Shown: positions 43,368 through 54,433, numbered from the stretch's first letter. The stretch: 64,000 nt of DNA from Incurvaria masculella (GCA_946894095.1 OX335664.1:11054001-11118000), one strand, 5' to 3'. Translations and numbers: made by a program. The notes: a model not told the origin generated them from the letters alone.

Positions 43368-44005
43368 AACCGACTTCAAAAAAAGGAGGAGGTTATCAAT
43401 TCGTCTGTATGTTTTTTTTTTTTTTTTTTTTTATGTTTGTTACCTCATAACTTTTTCCTGGGTGAACCGATTTGATGATTATTTTTTTAAATGATAGCTA
43501 GTGCTTCCCAAGTGGTCCCATTTTAATTTGGTTAAGTTCTGACAATGATATCCATGAGAAAATCATAAAAGTCTTAAAGTATTAAGATGTGCGCGACAAA
43601 TGGACGAATAACTCAATATAACGCCAACCGATTGCGGTGATTCTTTTTTTATTGGAAAGGACGTGTTCAAATTAGTAAGTGTACTTAAGATTCACAAAAA
43701 ATTAACAAATAAAAAAAAATTAACAAAAAAAATAACCGACTTCAAAGAAAAAGCACTAAAAAGTAAAAAATAATGTTCATTTTTGTAGTTACGATCTCTG
43801 TTATTTTTTGAGTCGGTGTCAGCCAAGGTTAGGTTAGGTTAGGTTAGGTTAGGTTAGATTAGGTTAGGTTCTCTTGATTGGCGCAGCGCGTGCCCGGCTG
43901 ACGCCGATTCAAAAAATAACAGAAATCGTAACTACAAAAATGAACATTATTTTTTACTTTTTAGTGCTTTTCCTTTGAAGTCGGTTATTTTTTTTGTTAA
44001 ATTTG
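43368..44005 (+). mobile_element. C element (copy 2), uninterrupted, inserted in a B element
   Basis: This is a complete copy of about 640 bp. Left end AACCGACTTCAAA is at 43368, internal inverted CCGACTTCAAAG at 43736, (TTAGG)n with one TTAGA variant at about 43827-43871, and right end GAAGTCGGTTATTTTTTTT at about 43977. It follows a T-run in B, whose text resumes at ATCTTTGAAACAGAGAAGG. It fixes the size of C without the PLE. Confidence 0.8.
43827..43871. repeat. (TTAGG)n, about 8 units, in C copy 2
   Basis: As above with one TTAGA unit. Confidence 0.9.
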
Positions 44006-44105
44006 TTTTTTTATCTTTGAAACAGAGAAGGTCCCAGAGCGCAATAGCACGGTATTTTACCGTGCCCGCGAATAAGTTAGTCACGCCGGGAAGGGACACC
44101 TTAAG

Positions 44106-44682
44106 GCAGGGTTACCCCAGGGCAACATCGCGCCACGTTGTGGCATCCCACAACTATAGTGGCATGCCACTCCAACAGAAATCCACACCTTTCTAATTTT
44201 ATAGCACGCCACGGTTTGAATAACACCAAAGCAACAAATCATTTGAGAGGTAAGCGAAAAAATGTCTCCAAAAAAAATCGGCTGCAGCTTATCTGGTATT
44301 GGCACATGCCTCTGAACGTAAAAGGAAAACAAACCGCCGTTGGAAAATGCAAATTCTACAAAACTCGTATTTGCTAGCCAACTGTTACTTTAATTCTCGC
44401 TTCTCGCGATAATTTTTGTTGCGATTAGTTTTCGCATTTCCCACATTGGTCCAACAATAACTCAGCTAATCGACAGTCTTCGATATACTCCACGTATTTC
44501 TGATTACGCGGTGCGACACGTCGAACGGATCCACTGATTTTGGAAACGCTTGCGACAGCTTGCGGCAGCTTGCGGCCGCTTGCGGCAGCTTGCGGCATGG
44601 CGCACGGATCCTGCCACACGGTGCTACATTGTAGCGTCGCATGCTACGAAGTGGCACGATGTTGCTCTCAAGTTTTACAGTC
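44106..44682. mobile_element. Degenerate DNA transposon or MITE, Harbinger-like
   Basis: AGGGCAACATCGCGCCACGT at 44118 is inverted at about 44636-44672 (GTGGCACGATGTTGCTCTC). Between lie the plus-strand stretch ASERKRKTNRRWKMQ, which resembles the N-terminus of Harbinger-type nucleases, and a minus stretch LAELLLDQCGKCEN. A decamer array CTTGCGGCAG lies at 44548-44595. Internally deleted and not functional. Confidence 0.5.
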
Positions 44683-45994
44683 TGTCTGTACAACAAGGAG
44701 ATCTAGCGCGATTACTATGGGCCCCGCTGTCTCCATGCTTCTAAACCTACTAACCCGCCACAACTGTTATCTTGACGCGATAACGAAAAATAATATACTT
44801 TTTTTTATTTATTTATTTTAGGCAGGCAGCCTAAGCCGATAGGTCTAAATCTTATTTTTCATTAGTTTAAGTTGATCGTGTTTTATTTGCATGTGAAAAG
44901 GTATTAAGCTAGTATTTGGTAACACATTAATTTATTTGTTTTATTATTTTGTAGTCAATTGCCATTTTAATATAGATTAACTGGTTCTTTGTTTTATTTT
45001 CTTTTCAAATGAGTGTCTTAACGATTTTTGAATTAATTAGTTGAGTTAGCATTAATTACGTCTTCGGGGAGCTTGTTCTATATCTCTTCAACACTATTTA
45101 TAAATTAATGTTTGCGGATGTTGGTGTGTCCTATTGTTTATACTTAAATTTTTGAAATGTAAATTTTTGACAATTCCATGTGTTCCCTGCATCCCGAAGT
45201 AAGATAAATAAATAAAATACAATAAGTTATAACCTCCTCCTTTTTTGAAGTCGGTTAAAAATAGCCACACAAGTATGTCTTGATGGGAACTGACTCGCAG
45301 CGCGCATATTCGAGCTCGGTGGCGATGTTTGGGTTATGTGGCATACGACACGCGGGCGGCTTCCCACATTAATGTATGCTCACTTTGACCATATGGCGCG
45401 CTTAACATCAAAATTGAAAAATTTATAATAGAAGCACTTTTTGTAGGTTTCGAAGTTCGGCGGTCTGTATATATGTAAGTGTTGTTGCTGTAGAAGGTAA
45501 CTTCACAAGCGACCCTGTGTTCAGCTACCGCCCCCACACATGTTGTATTTAATAGAAAAACTATGTTTCTGTCAAACCGTGAGTAATGGAGCTACTAAGC
45601 GAAGATGTCAGCCATTATGGCAGTTTCAGCCAGTCATTCATCTGTTACGAATAATAATAATTGTATGTATTGTTAGATAGAAAAACTAGTATTTCAATAA
45701 ACAAACGTAATTTATTTAACCACAGGCACAAGTACAAGACACGAGTCCGCGCGCGCGGTGGTCAGAATTCGCCATCTTGCTCAACTCTCCCCCCTTCCGC
45801 GCCCCTTCCTCTACCCGAGAGACTGATCGGGTATCGCCGGTACGAGGATACGGAAGTGTTCGGGAAACATCGTCAACAGTATGAAAATAGTAGGTACAGT
45901 GTTAATTTGATGCTATCCGAGGAAATATAGCAACTTAAACTAAAACTATATTTTCTTTATTTGACTAATCTAACTGTATCCAAGCAACGTTTTT
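44683..45994. other. Unassigned sequence
   Basis: Includes a LINE-like tail at 45150-45230 shared with 60470-60535 and ending AAATAAATAAAATAC. 45730-45880 is G+C-richer and unrecognised. Confidence 0.35.
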
Positions 45995-46202
45995 TGATGC
46001 GACCGCATGAATGGGTAATACTACACAACTATAGTTATGATATCAACCCAATACACCACGTTCCCGAAGGAATTAGGTGCTATGCCAGGACCTTCCCTTC
46101 TCAGAATGAGAAAGAAAGTGGTGCATGAACGCGGCGAGGATTAGAACCCAGACCTCTGGTATACTAGGCAAGTCCCCGCGCCACTAATCTACGAGCCGCC
46201 TA
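45995..46202 (-). mobile_element. S SINE, internally deleted
   Basis: The minus-orientation tail (GCGACCGCATGAATGGGTAA) and head (TAATCTACGAGCCG) are joined by a deletion of about 200 bp after AGGACCTTCCC. Confidence 0.75.
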
Positions 46203-46587
46203 CGGCATATATACACCATTAATATTTTGACATCCTCCTAATGTATTTTCGTATTACCGCTCTGTAGCTAATCTCCTCTGCATCAGTAGGTGTGAATAAT
46301 TAAAATGTGAACTTTTCCACTAATATCACGTCGGCAGCGAAAGTCGGGCTTAGCTCGGCTTTTATCTGGAAATGTCTCATTTTCCAGCAAATGTCAAATG
46401 ACGCGGAGTGCTACGACTGAATATTTTAAGCTGAAAGATTCAGCTTTGTCTGGTTCACGACGTAGGAGTAGATTCGTCGGTGATTCGATGCTTGGGTTAA
46501 CGGTTGCGTCCCATATGAGAACACAATGCGAGGATCTACGAGGCACGTTTAGGACGAGACAGTGTTGGAGTAATACATACTTTTTAA
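46203..46587. other. Unassigned sequence
   Basis: No repeat partner; open plus-strand stretch of about 65 codons without recognisable motifs. Confidence 0.35.
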
Positions 46588-46771
46588 CGGAACCCTATTA
46601 AACCTCCGCTGTCCGTTCGTCTGTCACAGGGCTGTAACTCATGAACCGTTATTGGTAGGCAGCTGAAATTTTCATAGAATGTGTATTTATGTTGCCGATA
46701 TAACAACAAATATGTAAAATTAAAAAATAATAAGAATTAAAGGGGGGTCCCCCTTAATGTTTGTTTTGTTT
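46588..46771 (-). mobile_element. A element, truncated at both ends
   Basis: ACGGAACCCTATTAAACCTC to GGGGGGTCCCCCTTAATG; the array is reduced to CCGTTCGTC. Confidence 0.7.
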
Positions 46772-47057
46772 TTAGGGTTCCGTACCCAAAAGGTGAAAAC
46801 GGAACCCTATTACTAAGCCTCCGCTGTCCGTTCGTCCGTCCTTCCGTCCGTCTGTCACAGGGCTGTATCTCATGAACCGTAATAGGTAGGCAGCTGAAAT
46901 TTTCACAAAGTGTGTATTTATTTTCCCGCTATAACGACAAATAGGTAAAATGAAAATATATTAAAATACAACACATATAATTTTTTGGTGTTAAATCATG
47001 TACGATGGTACGGAACTCTTCGTGTGCGAGTCCGACTCGAACTTGGCCGGTTTTTTT
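46772..47057 (-). mobile_element. A element
   Basis: Directly follows the previous copy in the same orientation; full length with a short array. Confidence 0.8.
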
Positions 47058-47459
47058 AAGTAATCTTAATAATAATATCTTAGATTGGAAAATATATAAT
47101 ATGTGTATCGGTTAATAACAATTGGAAAAGGTTGTCTTTTTCTTACTGTTACTTTAGATTTCCAGATTATAGATCCATGGTAGATACACGCTGAGAGCCC
47201 TGAGATATTTGAGATATATTTTATCTTGGCACGCGTATAAACCGAACCAAAGAAAGAGCAAAAGAGGTGACTAGTGTATGAACGAATGTGCAGTGAGTGT
47301 ATATACCCTGCTGCAGGTACGAGTATCCGACAGGTCACAGCGCGACCTTAGATTATGCTAATCCCGCTGGTGCCGTCAATAGCCCAACATTTCTCTCCGC
47401 AGTCGGCCCGTCGATATTCCGTTTCTATATACAGGTCGGCTATCCGCCGACATACCAAA

Positions 47460-47714
47460 GTAGTCGATATTGGACACCGGGTGGTTAAGCTCAAATGGCA
47501 GTGCGCTGGTCACGTCAGCCGAAGAGACGACGACCGTTGGTGTAGCCGTGTCCTGCACTGGCGGCCGTGGACAGGAGAACGGAGTGTGGGAAGACCACCC
47601 GCCAGGTGGGACGACGATATCAAGTGCGTCGGCGGAAAGCAGTGGCTCCGTACCGCTGAGGGCCGGGAGGACTAGAGAAAAATTGGAGACGCGTATGTCC
47701 AGCAGTGGACGCAA
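47460..47714 (+). pseudogene. RTE-type LINE reverse transcriptase C-terminus with nonsense mutation
   Basis: IGHRVVKLKWQCAGHVSRRD, then GERSVGRPPARWDDDIK, WLRTAEGRED, stop, RKIGDAYVQQWT. The KLKWxxAGHxxRRxDxRW...GRPPxRWxDD block followed by the AYVQQW end is characteristic of insect endonuclease-RT elements. TAG at 47673 sits where Trp is expected. Confidence 0.78.
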
Positions 47715-47803
47715 ACACGCTGACTGACTGACATATACAGGTTGATCTCAAACATACAGATACTGACGGAAAGACGAAACAATAAATATTCTATTGCATC
47801 GCG

Positions 47804-48037
47804 TTAAGGTCCTTGCTTACGGTGACGCTGGGTTCGGGTTATCTCTTTCCCTAAAATACGGTCGAGAGAGTTGATGGCTGTGCCCGGCGCGATGCTCGTG
47901 AACGGGGGCTGTTTGTGGGGACTGGCCTGCTCCAATTGGCAACATGTTTGTTGGAGGGGATTGTATTTGCAAATAAAAATATATTTGTCATTCGCCATGA
48001 ATTGTTAACTTTCGTGAATTCATGTTAATTTAGTGCT
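47804..48037 (+). mobile_element. D repeat, left part, split by a Helitron
   Basis: Begins TTAAGGTCCTTGCTTACGGT and runs to AATTTAGTGCT, where the Helitron starts. It resumes at 51367 (TTACCTATAATTTC). Confidence 0.78.
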
Positions 48038-48664
48038 TCACTACATAGTATAAAACAAAGTAGCTTTCTCTGTCCCTATATCACTATATCCCTATGTACG
48101 CTTAAATCTTTAAAACTACGCAACGGATTTTGATGCGGTTTTTTTTTAATAGATAGAGTGATTCAAGGGGAAGGTTTATATGTAAAATAACATCCATTAA
48201 ATATTGGATAAATACTGTTATTTTTGAGGTTTCCAATGTGATGTCGTAAAAAAATATTTTTTTTCCGCTTACATTGCAAACGCAGGCTGAACCCTACGAG
48301 ATTTATCAAAATAATGTACTAAGTATTGTATACATTGAAAAGGTCTACTGAAAATATATACCATCCGCGATGGTATATATCTATCTCTTATGGATATCCC
48401 GCAATAACATTTTTTTCTCATTTACTTTTTACGACAAATAATGGCTAATTTTCTAAGCGATTTTAACAAATACAGCACTAATCCTTATCCAATTGAATAC
48501 CTTAAATACATTGTTGATTTAATATAGATCTATACGGCCCTTTACAGCATATGATTTAAATGAATATTTTCGAAGATATTATAGATTTAAAAATTGCGGG
48601 ATAGTGTTTGCGGCGAGGGGTTAGTCACTCGAGCAAAAAGTGTACACCAGATTCCCAGTAGTCA

Positions 48665-49035
48665 AGATTTCCTTGGGATTTCTAGATTCCTAAAGATTTC
48701 CAAAGACTACCAAAGATTCTTAGAGATTCCTAAAGATTTCCAAAGATTCCTGGAGATTCCTAAAGATTTCCAAAGACTACCAAAGATTCTTAGAGATTCC
48801 TAAAGATTTCCAAAGATTCCTGGAGATTCCTAAAGATTTCCAAAGACTACCAAAGATTCTTGGAGATTTCAAATATACTGGGATTTCGTAAGATTTCTGA
48901 GGACTACCAAAGATTCCTAGAGACTACCAAAGATTACCTGGATTTTTAAGGACTATCAACACATTTTTGGTACATTCCAATGATTTCGGGATTTCTAAAG
49001 ATTCTTAGTGACCACCAACGATTCATAGAGACTTA
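48665..49035. repeat. Degenerate GATTCC/GATTTCC tandem repeat, left flank
   Basis: Short irregular units (AGATTCCTAAAGATTTCCAA) with a clear 70-bp higher period: CAAAGACTAC at 48701, 48771 and 48841. The repeat decays towards 49035. Confidence 0.8.
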
Positions 49036-49284
49036 TAATTGCGCGTTGCGCGCAGCACGTGTCCGTGACGTCATCGCAGACAGGCGGGCGGCGCGGCCGG
49101 CGGCGAGGGTCGGCACGGGCGCGGCGTCCGCGCGAGGCGGCAACAGCGCGGGCGCGGGCGGCGGGGGCGAGCGGCGCCCGCAGGAGACGGCAACGGCGCG
49201 GCGGGCGGGGAGCCCCCGCGCCGTGGCCGTGCGATATTCGTTTTGGACATATTTACCCAGGCGGAATCCGGTTAAATTAGATCC

Positions 49285-50660
49285 CATATTATCTCAGCGA
49301 TCTTTAGATCAGCGCTGATTTTTTCTTTCCCTGAGGCATTATACGATACCATTTTTGAATCCACAGTACATATTTCACATACTAAATTTCAAGATGAGGT
49401 ACTCCGCTCTTTCGAAATCTCTTAGAATCTCAGCCATCATTAGGTCAGGGTTGATTTTTTTTTTGCCTGGGTCATTATAAAAGGCTATATTTGAAACCTT
49501 AGCAAATATTTCACGTAGAAAACTTCGCGATTAGGTAGGTACTCTTCTTTTTCGAAATCCCTTGCAGTCGTATTCACTGTGAACCTGTAAAAACTTGGTA
49601 CGAGATTAGCACCGGACTAACCATACAAAAACCGGTTTACTTCGACCTTAATACGCGTAGTAAAGTTAGTCCGCCCCGAGCTCGGTTCACAACATACCTA
49701 CAATCATCTAATTATTTAATCAAAATACATACAATAAACACAGTAAACAAACCGGCCAAGTGCGAGTCGGACTCGCACACAAAGGGTTCCGTACCATCGT
49801 AAATGATTTAACACCAAAAAATCATATTATTTGTATTTTTTTATTATCTTTAAATTTTACTTATTTGTTGTTATAGCGGCAAATTAAATACTCACTCTGT
49901 GAAAATTTCAGCTACGTACTTATTACGGTTCATGAGTAACAGCTTTGTGACAGACGGACGGACGGACGGACAGCTGAGGCTTAGTAATAGGGTTCCGTTT
50001 TCACCCTTTCGGTACGGAACCCTAAAAAGTAGTATACGCATGATAACCTTCTATTCGCTTAGTACGCGTATTAAGGTCGGACTAAACCGGTTTTTGTTTG
50101 GTTAATCCGGTGCTTATCCCGTACTAAATTTTGACAGGTTTACTCTGAATACGGCTGAATATGTTTTGGAATTGTGTCGTCGGGCACACGCGGGGTGCGC
50201 GCTGCGCACACTCGTGCGCACACGTGTGCGTGATTTCTTCGCAAACTGGCGGCCGCGCCCACGGCCGCGCTATCATTGTTAGATTAGATCCCGTATTATC
50301 TCAGCGATCATTAGGTCAGCCCTGTTTTTTTTTTTGCCTGATGCATTATGCAATACCATTTTTGAAGCCATAATACATATTTGACATACTCAACTTCACG
50401 ATGAGGTACTCCGATCTTTCGAAATCCCTTAGTATCTCAACCATCATTAGGTCAAAGTTGATTATTTCTTTGCCTGGGCCGTTATAAAAGTCTATATTTA
50501 AAAACCTAGTAAATATTTCACGTACTCGAGATAAGGTACTCTTATTTTAAAAACCTTTACAGTCTTATTCAGAACTAACCTGTCAAAACTTACGTACTGT
50601 ACTAGAATTGCACCGGCCTAAGCATACAACCGGTTTAGTCCGACCCCGACAAGATTATCT
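49285..50660. repeat. Internal duplication and inverted arms within the nested element
   Basis: 49285-49560 and 50285-50570 are direct repeats (both contain TTATCTCAGCGATC, GATGAGGTACTCCG and TCGAAATC). Each runs into an arm of an inverted repeat: 49565-49680 reads ACCGGACTAACC...TTAATACGCG and its inverse is at 50060-50155, with a third partial arm at 50570-50650. A MITE carried along when the segment duplicated would explain this. Confidence 0.65.
49746..50028 (+). mobile_element. A element, innermost layer of the nested Helitron locus
   Basis: AAACCGGCCAAGTGCGAGTC to GGTACGGAACCCTAAAAA, inserted between the inverted arms of the inner MITE. Confidence 0.85.
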
Positions 50661-51090
50661 GAGATTACAAAGACTTTGATCGGATTGCCAATGATTCGCT
50701 TAGGATTCCTACACTCCCTGGGAGTACTCGAGACTACCCAAGATTTTCCTATTCCTCGGACTCCCGCCCAGGATTACTCGAGATTTCCATTAATTTGAAA
50801 GGATTCCCAATGATTTCCTTGGTATTCTCAGATTCCTTAGGATTACTCGGGATTACATAAGATTTCCAGATTCCTCGGACTCCCATCGGATTCCTCGGAC
50901 TCCGCCTAAGATTACCCGAGATTTCCATGAATTTGATAGGATTCCCAATGATTTCCTTGGTATTCTCAGATTCCTTAGGATTACTCGGGATTACATAAGA
51001 TTTCCGAGATTCTCCGGACTCCCACCAGATTCCTCGGACTCCCACCTAAGATTCTTGAGATTCCCAAACGATTGTACACCAGATTCCTTG
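50650..51090. repeat. Degenerate GATTCC tandem repeat, right flank
   Basis: Same GATTCC/GATTTCC motif as the left flank but a different higher period of about 144 bp (GAGATTTCCAT near 50775 and 50919, each followed by GGATTCCCAATGATTTCCTT). Confidence 0.75.
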
Positions 51091-51366
51091 AGTGAGTGAC
51101 CCCTCGGTTTGCGGCGGTACCGGCCGGCCGGGGCGACGGGAGCGTGCTTCGGAGGCCGCGGTTCTCCCTATAGCGCTTTGAATTTATTATTTCTCTAATA
51201 TCTAATAATCATGTAATAATAATATCTAAGTTTTTTTTTTTACAAATATCTCAAGGTTCGAGTTCCTACAACTCTACGTAAAAATGGTTTATTTGTGTAT
51301 CATTGTGTCAAAATAATATTTTTTTAAATGACATTATGCCCGTGCAAAGCCGGGACGGGCTGCTAG

Positions 51367-51502
51367 TTACCTATAATTTCTTTAAAAAAAATAACAAAAA
51401 CTTTTGTAAATTTAGACGAAGTAGACGCAGCGCAGTATCTTGCCAGTTCTTCTTCGCTATGTTTTGTTTTGCTGAACTGGTCAATTTTAAAATATGACAA
51501 AT
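51367..51502 (+). mobile_element. D repeat, right part
   Basis: TTTTGTAAATTTAGACGAAG and GTTTTGTTTTGCTGAACTGG continue the D text; the final AATAC tail is lost. Confidence 0.72.
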
Positions 51503-51624
51503 CGAAATGACATGTTTTCATTTCATTGCATTTTATTTCTTATCCATATGTAGGAAAACTACACTTGGGCACGTTATCAATCTGTCGGTTCGAGAATAGC
51601 CGACGTATAAGTCGCTCTTGCGCG

Positions 51625-52027
51625 GCTCGTAGCCTAGTGGCGCGGGGACTGGACTAGCGTACCAGAGGCCTGGGTTCAATTCCGACTTGCAACTGTCTTT
51701 CTCTTTCCGAGTTTGATACGTGCATTTCGTCACGAATGCGAGCTGCTCCATGGTTCGGAACCCATGTAAAACTGTAGGTCCCCTTCCCCTACTAGGTGGT
51801 AGGGTTTAAGCCCGCCCGGGTTGGTACCATCGCATTGGATGAAAAGATGGTCGAAGCGGCAATGAAAAATTGTCCGTGCTTTCCATCCAGTTCAATGTAG
51901 CCGTGCTCATAAAGGGAAGGTCCTGGCATGGCACCTGATTCCTTCGGGAATGTGGTGTAATGGGCTAATACCATAACGGTAGTTGTGTGGTATTAGCCAT
52001 CCATGTCAGGTCGCATAAAAAAAAATA
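51625..52027 (+). mobile_element. S SINE, full-length reference copy
   Basis: Head GGCTCGTAGCCTAGTGGCGC contains an A-box-like TAGCCTAGTGG; the B-box-like GGTTCAATTCC is at about 51672. The body includes AAAACTGTAGGTCCCCTTCC and GGTCCTGGCATGGCACCTGA. The tail is GTTGTGTGGTATTAGCCATC then CATGTCAGGTCGCATAAAAA. From 51770 on, the body is nearly the same as that of the 5S-headed S5 SINE at 53107. Confidence 0.85.
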
Positions 52028-52114
52028 TTAAAAAAAGTTTCATTAATAAAATAATAAAAAATTTATTTGCCCCATTTTCACAATTTATTTTACCGCTAAC
52101 AATTTATTTTTTTA

Positions 52115-52205
52115 ATTATCAGAGCAATATTTCTTAATTTAACTGAGAAAACAGGTACGAGCCATTGTATGACACTTGATCACCTCATTGTCCTCTTAAG
52201 AGGCA
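52115..52205 (-). repeat. G repeat
   Basis: Inverse copy ending CACCTCATTGTCCTCTTAAG. Confidence 0.6.
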
Positions 52206-53106
52206 AGTAACAGAACATCGATGCTCTTAAGGCAACGCGCATCAGAGACAATGGAATCCGTTTGGAGAGGGAATTCTAAATGTGGCCCTCGCTTCGTCCC
52301 CTAATTGCAGATGTTGGTACAGGGGGTCCATTCAGGGAAAGAGTGAGTTCGAATTCGTCACTAAATATCACTCACTTTTTTAAATAGTCTATGTTTCCAC
52401 ACTTCTAGAATATCATTACAGCTAGGTAAAAATCTGGTCTGTCCCGTAAATACATAGGAAGTATAAATAACGGTTTCGTTATTGAAATAATAATATATTT
52501 CCCAGCTATTTTTAGGTTAACTCACTCCCTAACTCTAACTCACTCTTACCTGAATGGCCCCCCTGAGACAGCCACGGCCAGCGAGCACGGCAGGACCGGA
52601 GTGGTAGAAACTCATTCGTATGGCCGCGGGAAAGCCACGAGTTAGTGCAAAACGTCTAACTGTAGTTAGTTCGCTTACGGGACGCGCAACATCACATGTT
52701 TGTTGTATTAAGAGAATCGTTACCATATCAATTCACCATACTACGAGTGATAACTGTCTCCATGCTCTTAATGTTTTGATAGGTTTTTGAGATATTGGAC
52801 TCAAAAATATATTGTAGAAATCAATATACCTTTTAGATTGAAAAACATTGGAAAAAAGTACTCTTTCTCTACGTTTCGATTTTTTTACTGATAAATACAG
52901 ATGTTAACTAAACGAACATAGAATGATACTTTCTCAAGTAATCAAAAATATTGATTAAAATCTGAAAACGTTTAGGAGTAAGAAAACGTTAGGGCCTGAA
53001 TGACGATTTCGCTATTTGAATGGTGCTTTGGATGGACAACGAATGCATTTATGAAAATTTTCAAATCTTCGATTTCCTGTACGTTCACGAAAGCCTTAAA
53101 TAGCGT
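52206..53106. other. Unassigned sequence
   Basis: No gene recognised. 52740-52790 resembles the inverse of 54975-55040 (loose similarity around AACTGTCTCCATGCTCTTAA). Confidence 0.35.
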
Positions 53107-53493
53107 CAGCCTCAGTGGCCCAGTGGCGCGACACTTCGGCGATCGCTCTCCGAAGTTAAGCAACGCTGGGTCCGGTCTGGTCTTGGATGGGTGACCATTC
53201 GACCGTTGAGAGAGGCTGGCCGTGGTTCGGATTCCACGTTAAGCTGTAGGTCCCCTTCCTTACTTACTAGGTGGTAGGGTTTATCCCGCCCGGGTTGGTA
53301 CCATCGCATTGGATGAACGATGGTCGAAGCGGCAATGAAAATTGTCCGTGTTTTCCATCCAGTTCAATGTAGCCGTGCAATATAAGGAAGGTCCTGGCAT
53401 GGCACCTAGATCCCATGTGGTGTGTTGGGCTAATACCATGACAGAACTTGTGTTATTAGCCATCCATGTCCAGTCACATAAAAAAAAAAAGCG
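53107..53493 (+). mobile_element. S5 SINE with 5S rRNA-like head, full length
   Basis: The head contains CTCCGAAGTTAAGCAACGCT at about 53147 and GGTCTTGGATGGGTGACCAT at about 53181. These match the two most conserved parts of 5S rRNA, the region of its internal pol III promoter. A tRNA-like stub, GGCCCAGTGGCGCG, precedes it. Downstream the sequence switches to the S body (GTAGGTCCCCTTCC, GGTCCTGGCATGGCACCTAG) and ends TCCAGTCACATAAAAAAAAA. It is a retroposon, not a 5S gene, because the 5S similarity covers only part of the molecule. Confidence 0.85.
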
Positions 53494-53635
53494 TTTTGTG
53501 GAGTTGTTACGTGTTCTTATATATCGTTGGAATTCGAGGAAATATTTACTAAGCAAATCCGTAAGAGAACTCACTCGCCGCGACTGCCGTCGTCGTGTGA
53601 AAAAGTGGCTACTCTGTCACTATGCGGATTTTTTT

Positions 53636-53965
53636 CATGCAACCTGACATGGATAGTAATACCACACAACTACTTATGACATTAGTCCAATACACCACAT
53701 TACCGAAGGAGTTGAGTGCCATGCCAGGACCTTCCCTTTATCAGCACAGCTACACTGAACTAAATGGCAAACACGGACAATTTTTCATTGCCGCTTCAAC
53801 CATAGTTTCATCGAATGCATTGGAACCAACCCGGGCGGGCTTAACCATACCACCTTGTAGGGGAATGGGACCTACAGTTTTACATGGGTTCCTAATCATG
53901 GTCCAGCACGTATTATCCAACTTATCCAACTCAGAAAGAGAAAGAAAGTGTCTATATGAAAGCTT
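53636..53965 (-). mobile_element. S SINE, tail and body
   Basis: Minus orientation from GCAACCTGACATGGATAGTA to AACTCAGAAAGAGAAAGAAA; the tRNA-like head is missing. Confidence 0.75.
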
Positions 53966-54009
53966 ATCGCCATAATACTTTGTGTGTATAAAGGTAAAGT
54001 AAATGTTTT

Positions 54010-54433
54010 TACTTTACCTTTATACAAAACCAAGATTGCTGCCAGTAACCCAATTGCAAGAATGTGCACATCGTACAATTTAGTTCGGAATTCCAACGAT
54101 AGTTTAGATATCTTTTCATCATCAATTTATTCTTTCAAGAAAAACATTTTAGAAACTCTTAAAGTTCCTTAAATAATTATATTTCTATTTCACTATTATA
54201 TTTTATTACATTGCACCTAGATAATTAAGTAATTTACAAATCTACAGTAACTCCTTTTAGAACTTAAGTACTTACAGTCTAATTTTGTTATGTTTTTGGC
54301 AATTTCTGTGCACTCATCCGAGTGGGACACTGTCTTAATTTAAGTTTATATTAAGAATTGTTTGTATTTAAGTCATTGCCCAGACTTTGTTCTGTATTGT
54401 GTGCCTAATAAAATAAAATAAATAAAAAAAAAA
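54010..54433 (+). pseudogene. LINE RT C-terminal remnant with 3' tail
   Basis: RMCTSYNLVRNSNDSLDIFS then SSIYSFKKNILETLKVP and a stop at about 54172, followed by 250 bp of A+T-rich 3' sequence ending in AATAAAATAAAATAAATAAA. Matches the usual end of Jockey-type ORFs (YN...DIF...FK..I...L). Confidence 0.6.

Larger units (their letters stand above)
42899..44104 (-). mobile_element. B element interrupted by C copy 2
   Basis: AAGGTGGGCCTTCCCGCTCA at the left, GGAAGGGACACCTTAA at the right. C occupies 43368-44005 within a T-run. Confidence 0.8.
48613..51107 (+). mobile_element. Large non-coding terminal-inverted-repeat element with 8-bp target duplication
   Basis: Inside the Helitron, GTTTGCGG precedes CGAGGGGTTAGTCACTC, and GAGTGAGTGACCCCTCG is followed by GTTTGCGG again. 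The intact Helitron at 22905 has this site once. The ends are thus imperfect inverted repeats with an 8-bp duplication, as in hAT-like and related DNA transposons. The interior has two flanks of degenerate GATTCC/GATTTCC repeats (48650-49035 and 50650-51090), two G+C-rich cores (49040-49230 and 50180-50275), a 300-bp internal duplication and an inner inverted-repeat unit with an A insertion. No transposase was seen. Confidence 0.75.
48038..51366 (+). mobile_element. Helitron copy interrupted by a larger nested element
   Basis: 5' end TCACTACATAGTATAAAAC at 48038; 3' hairpin GCCCGT...ACGGGC and CTGCTAG at 51366. The outer parts (48038-48612 and 51100-51366) align with 22360-23165, including the G+C-rich patch. 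It splits a D repeat whose halves are 47804-48037 and 51367-51502. Confidence 0.88.

Noticed and set aside
53140..53200. 5S rRNA gene
   Set aside because: Only part of 5S is present, fused to SINE body and an A tail; it is a SINE head.
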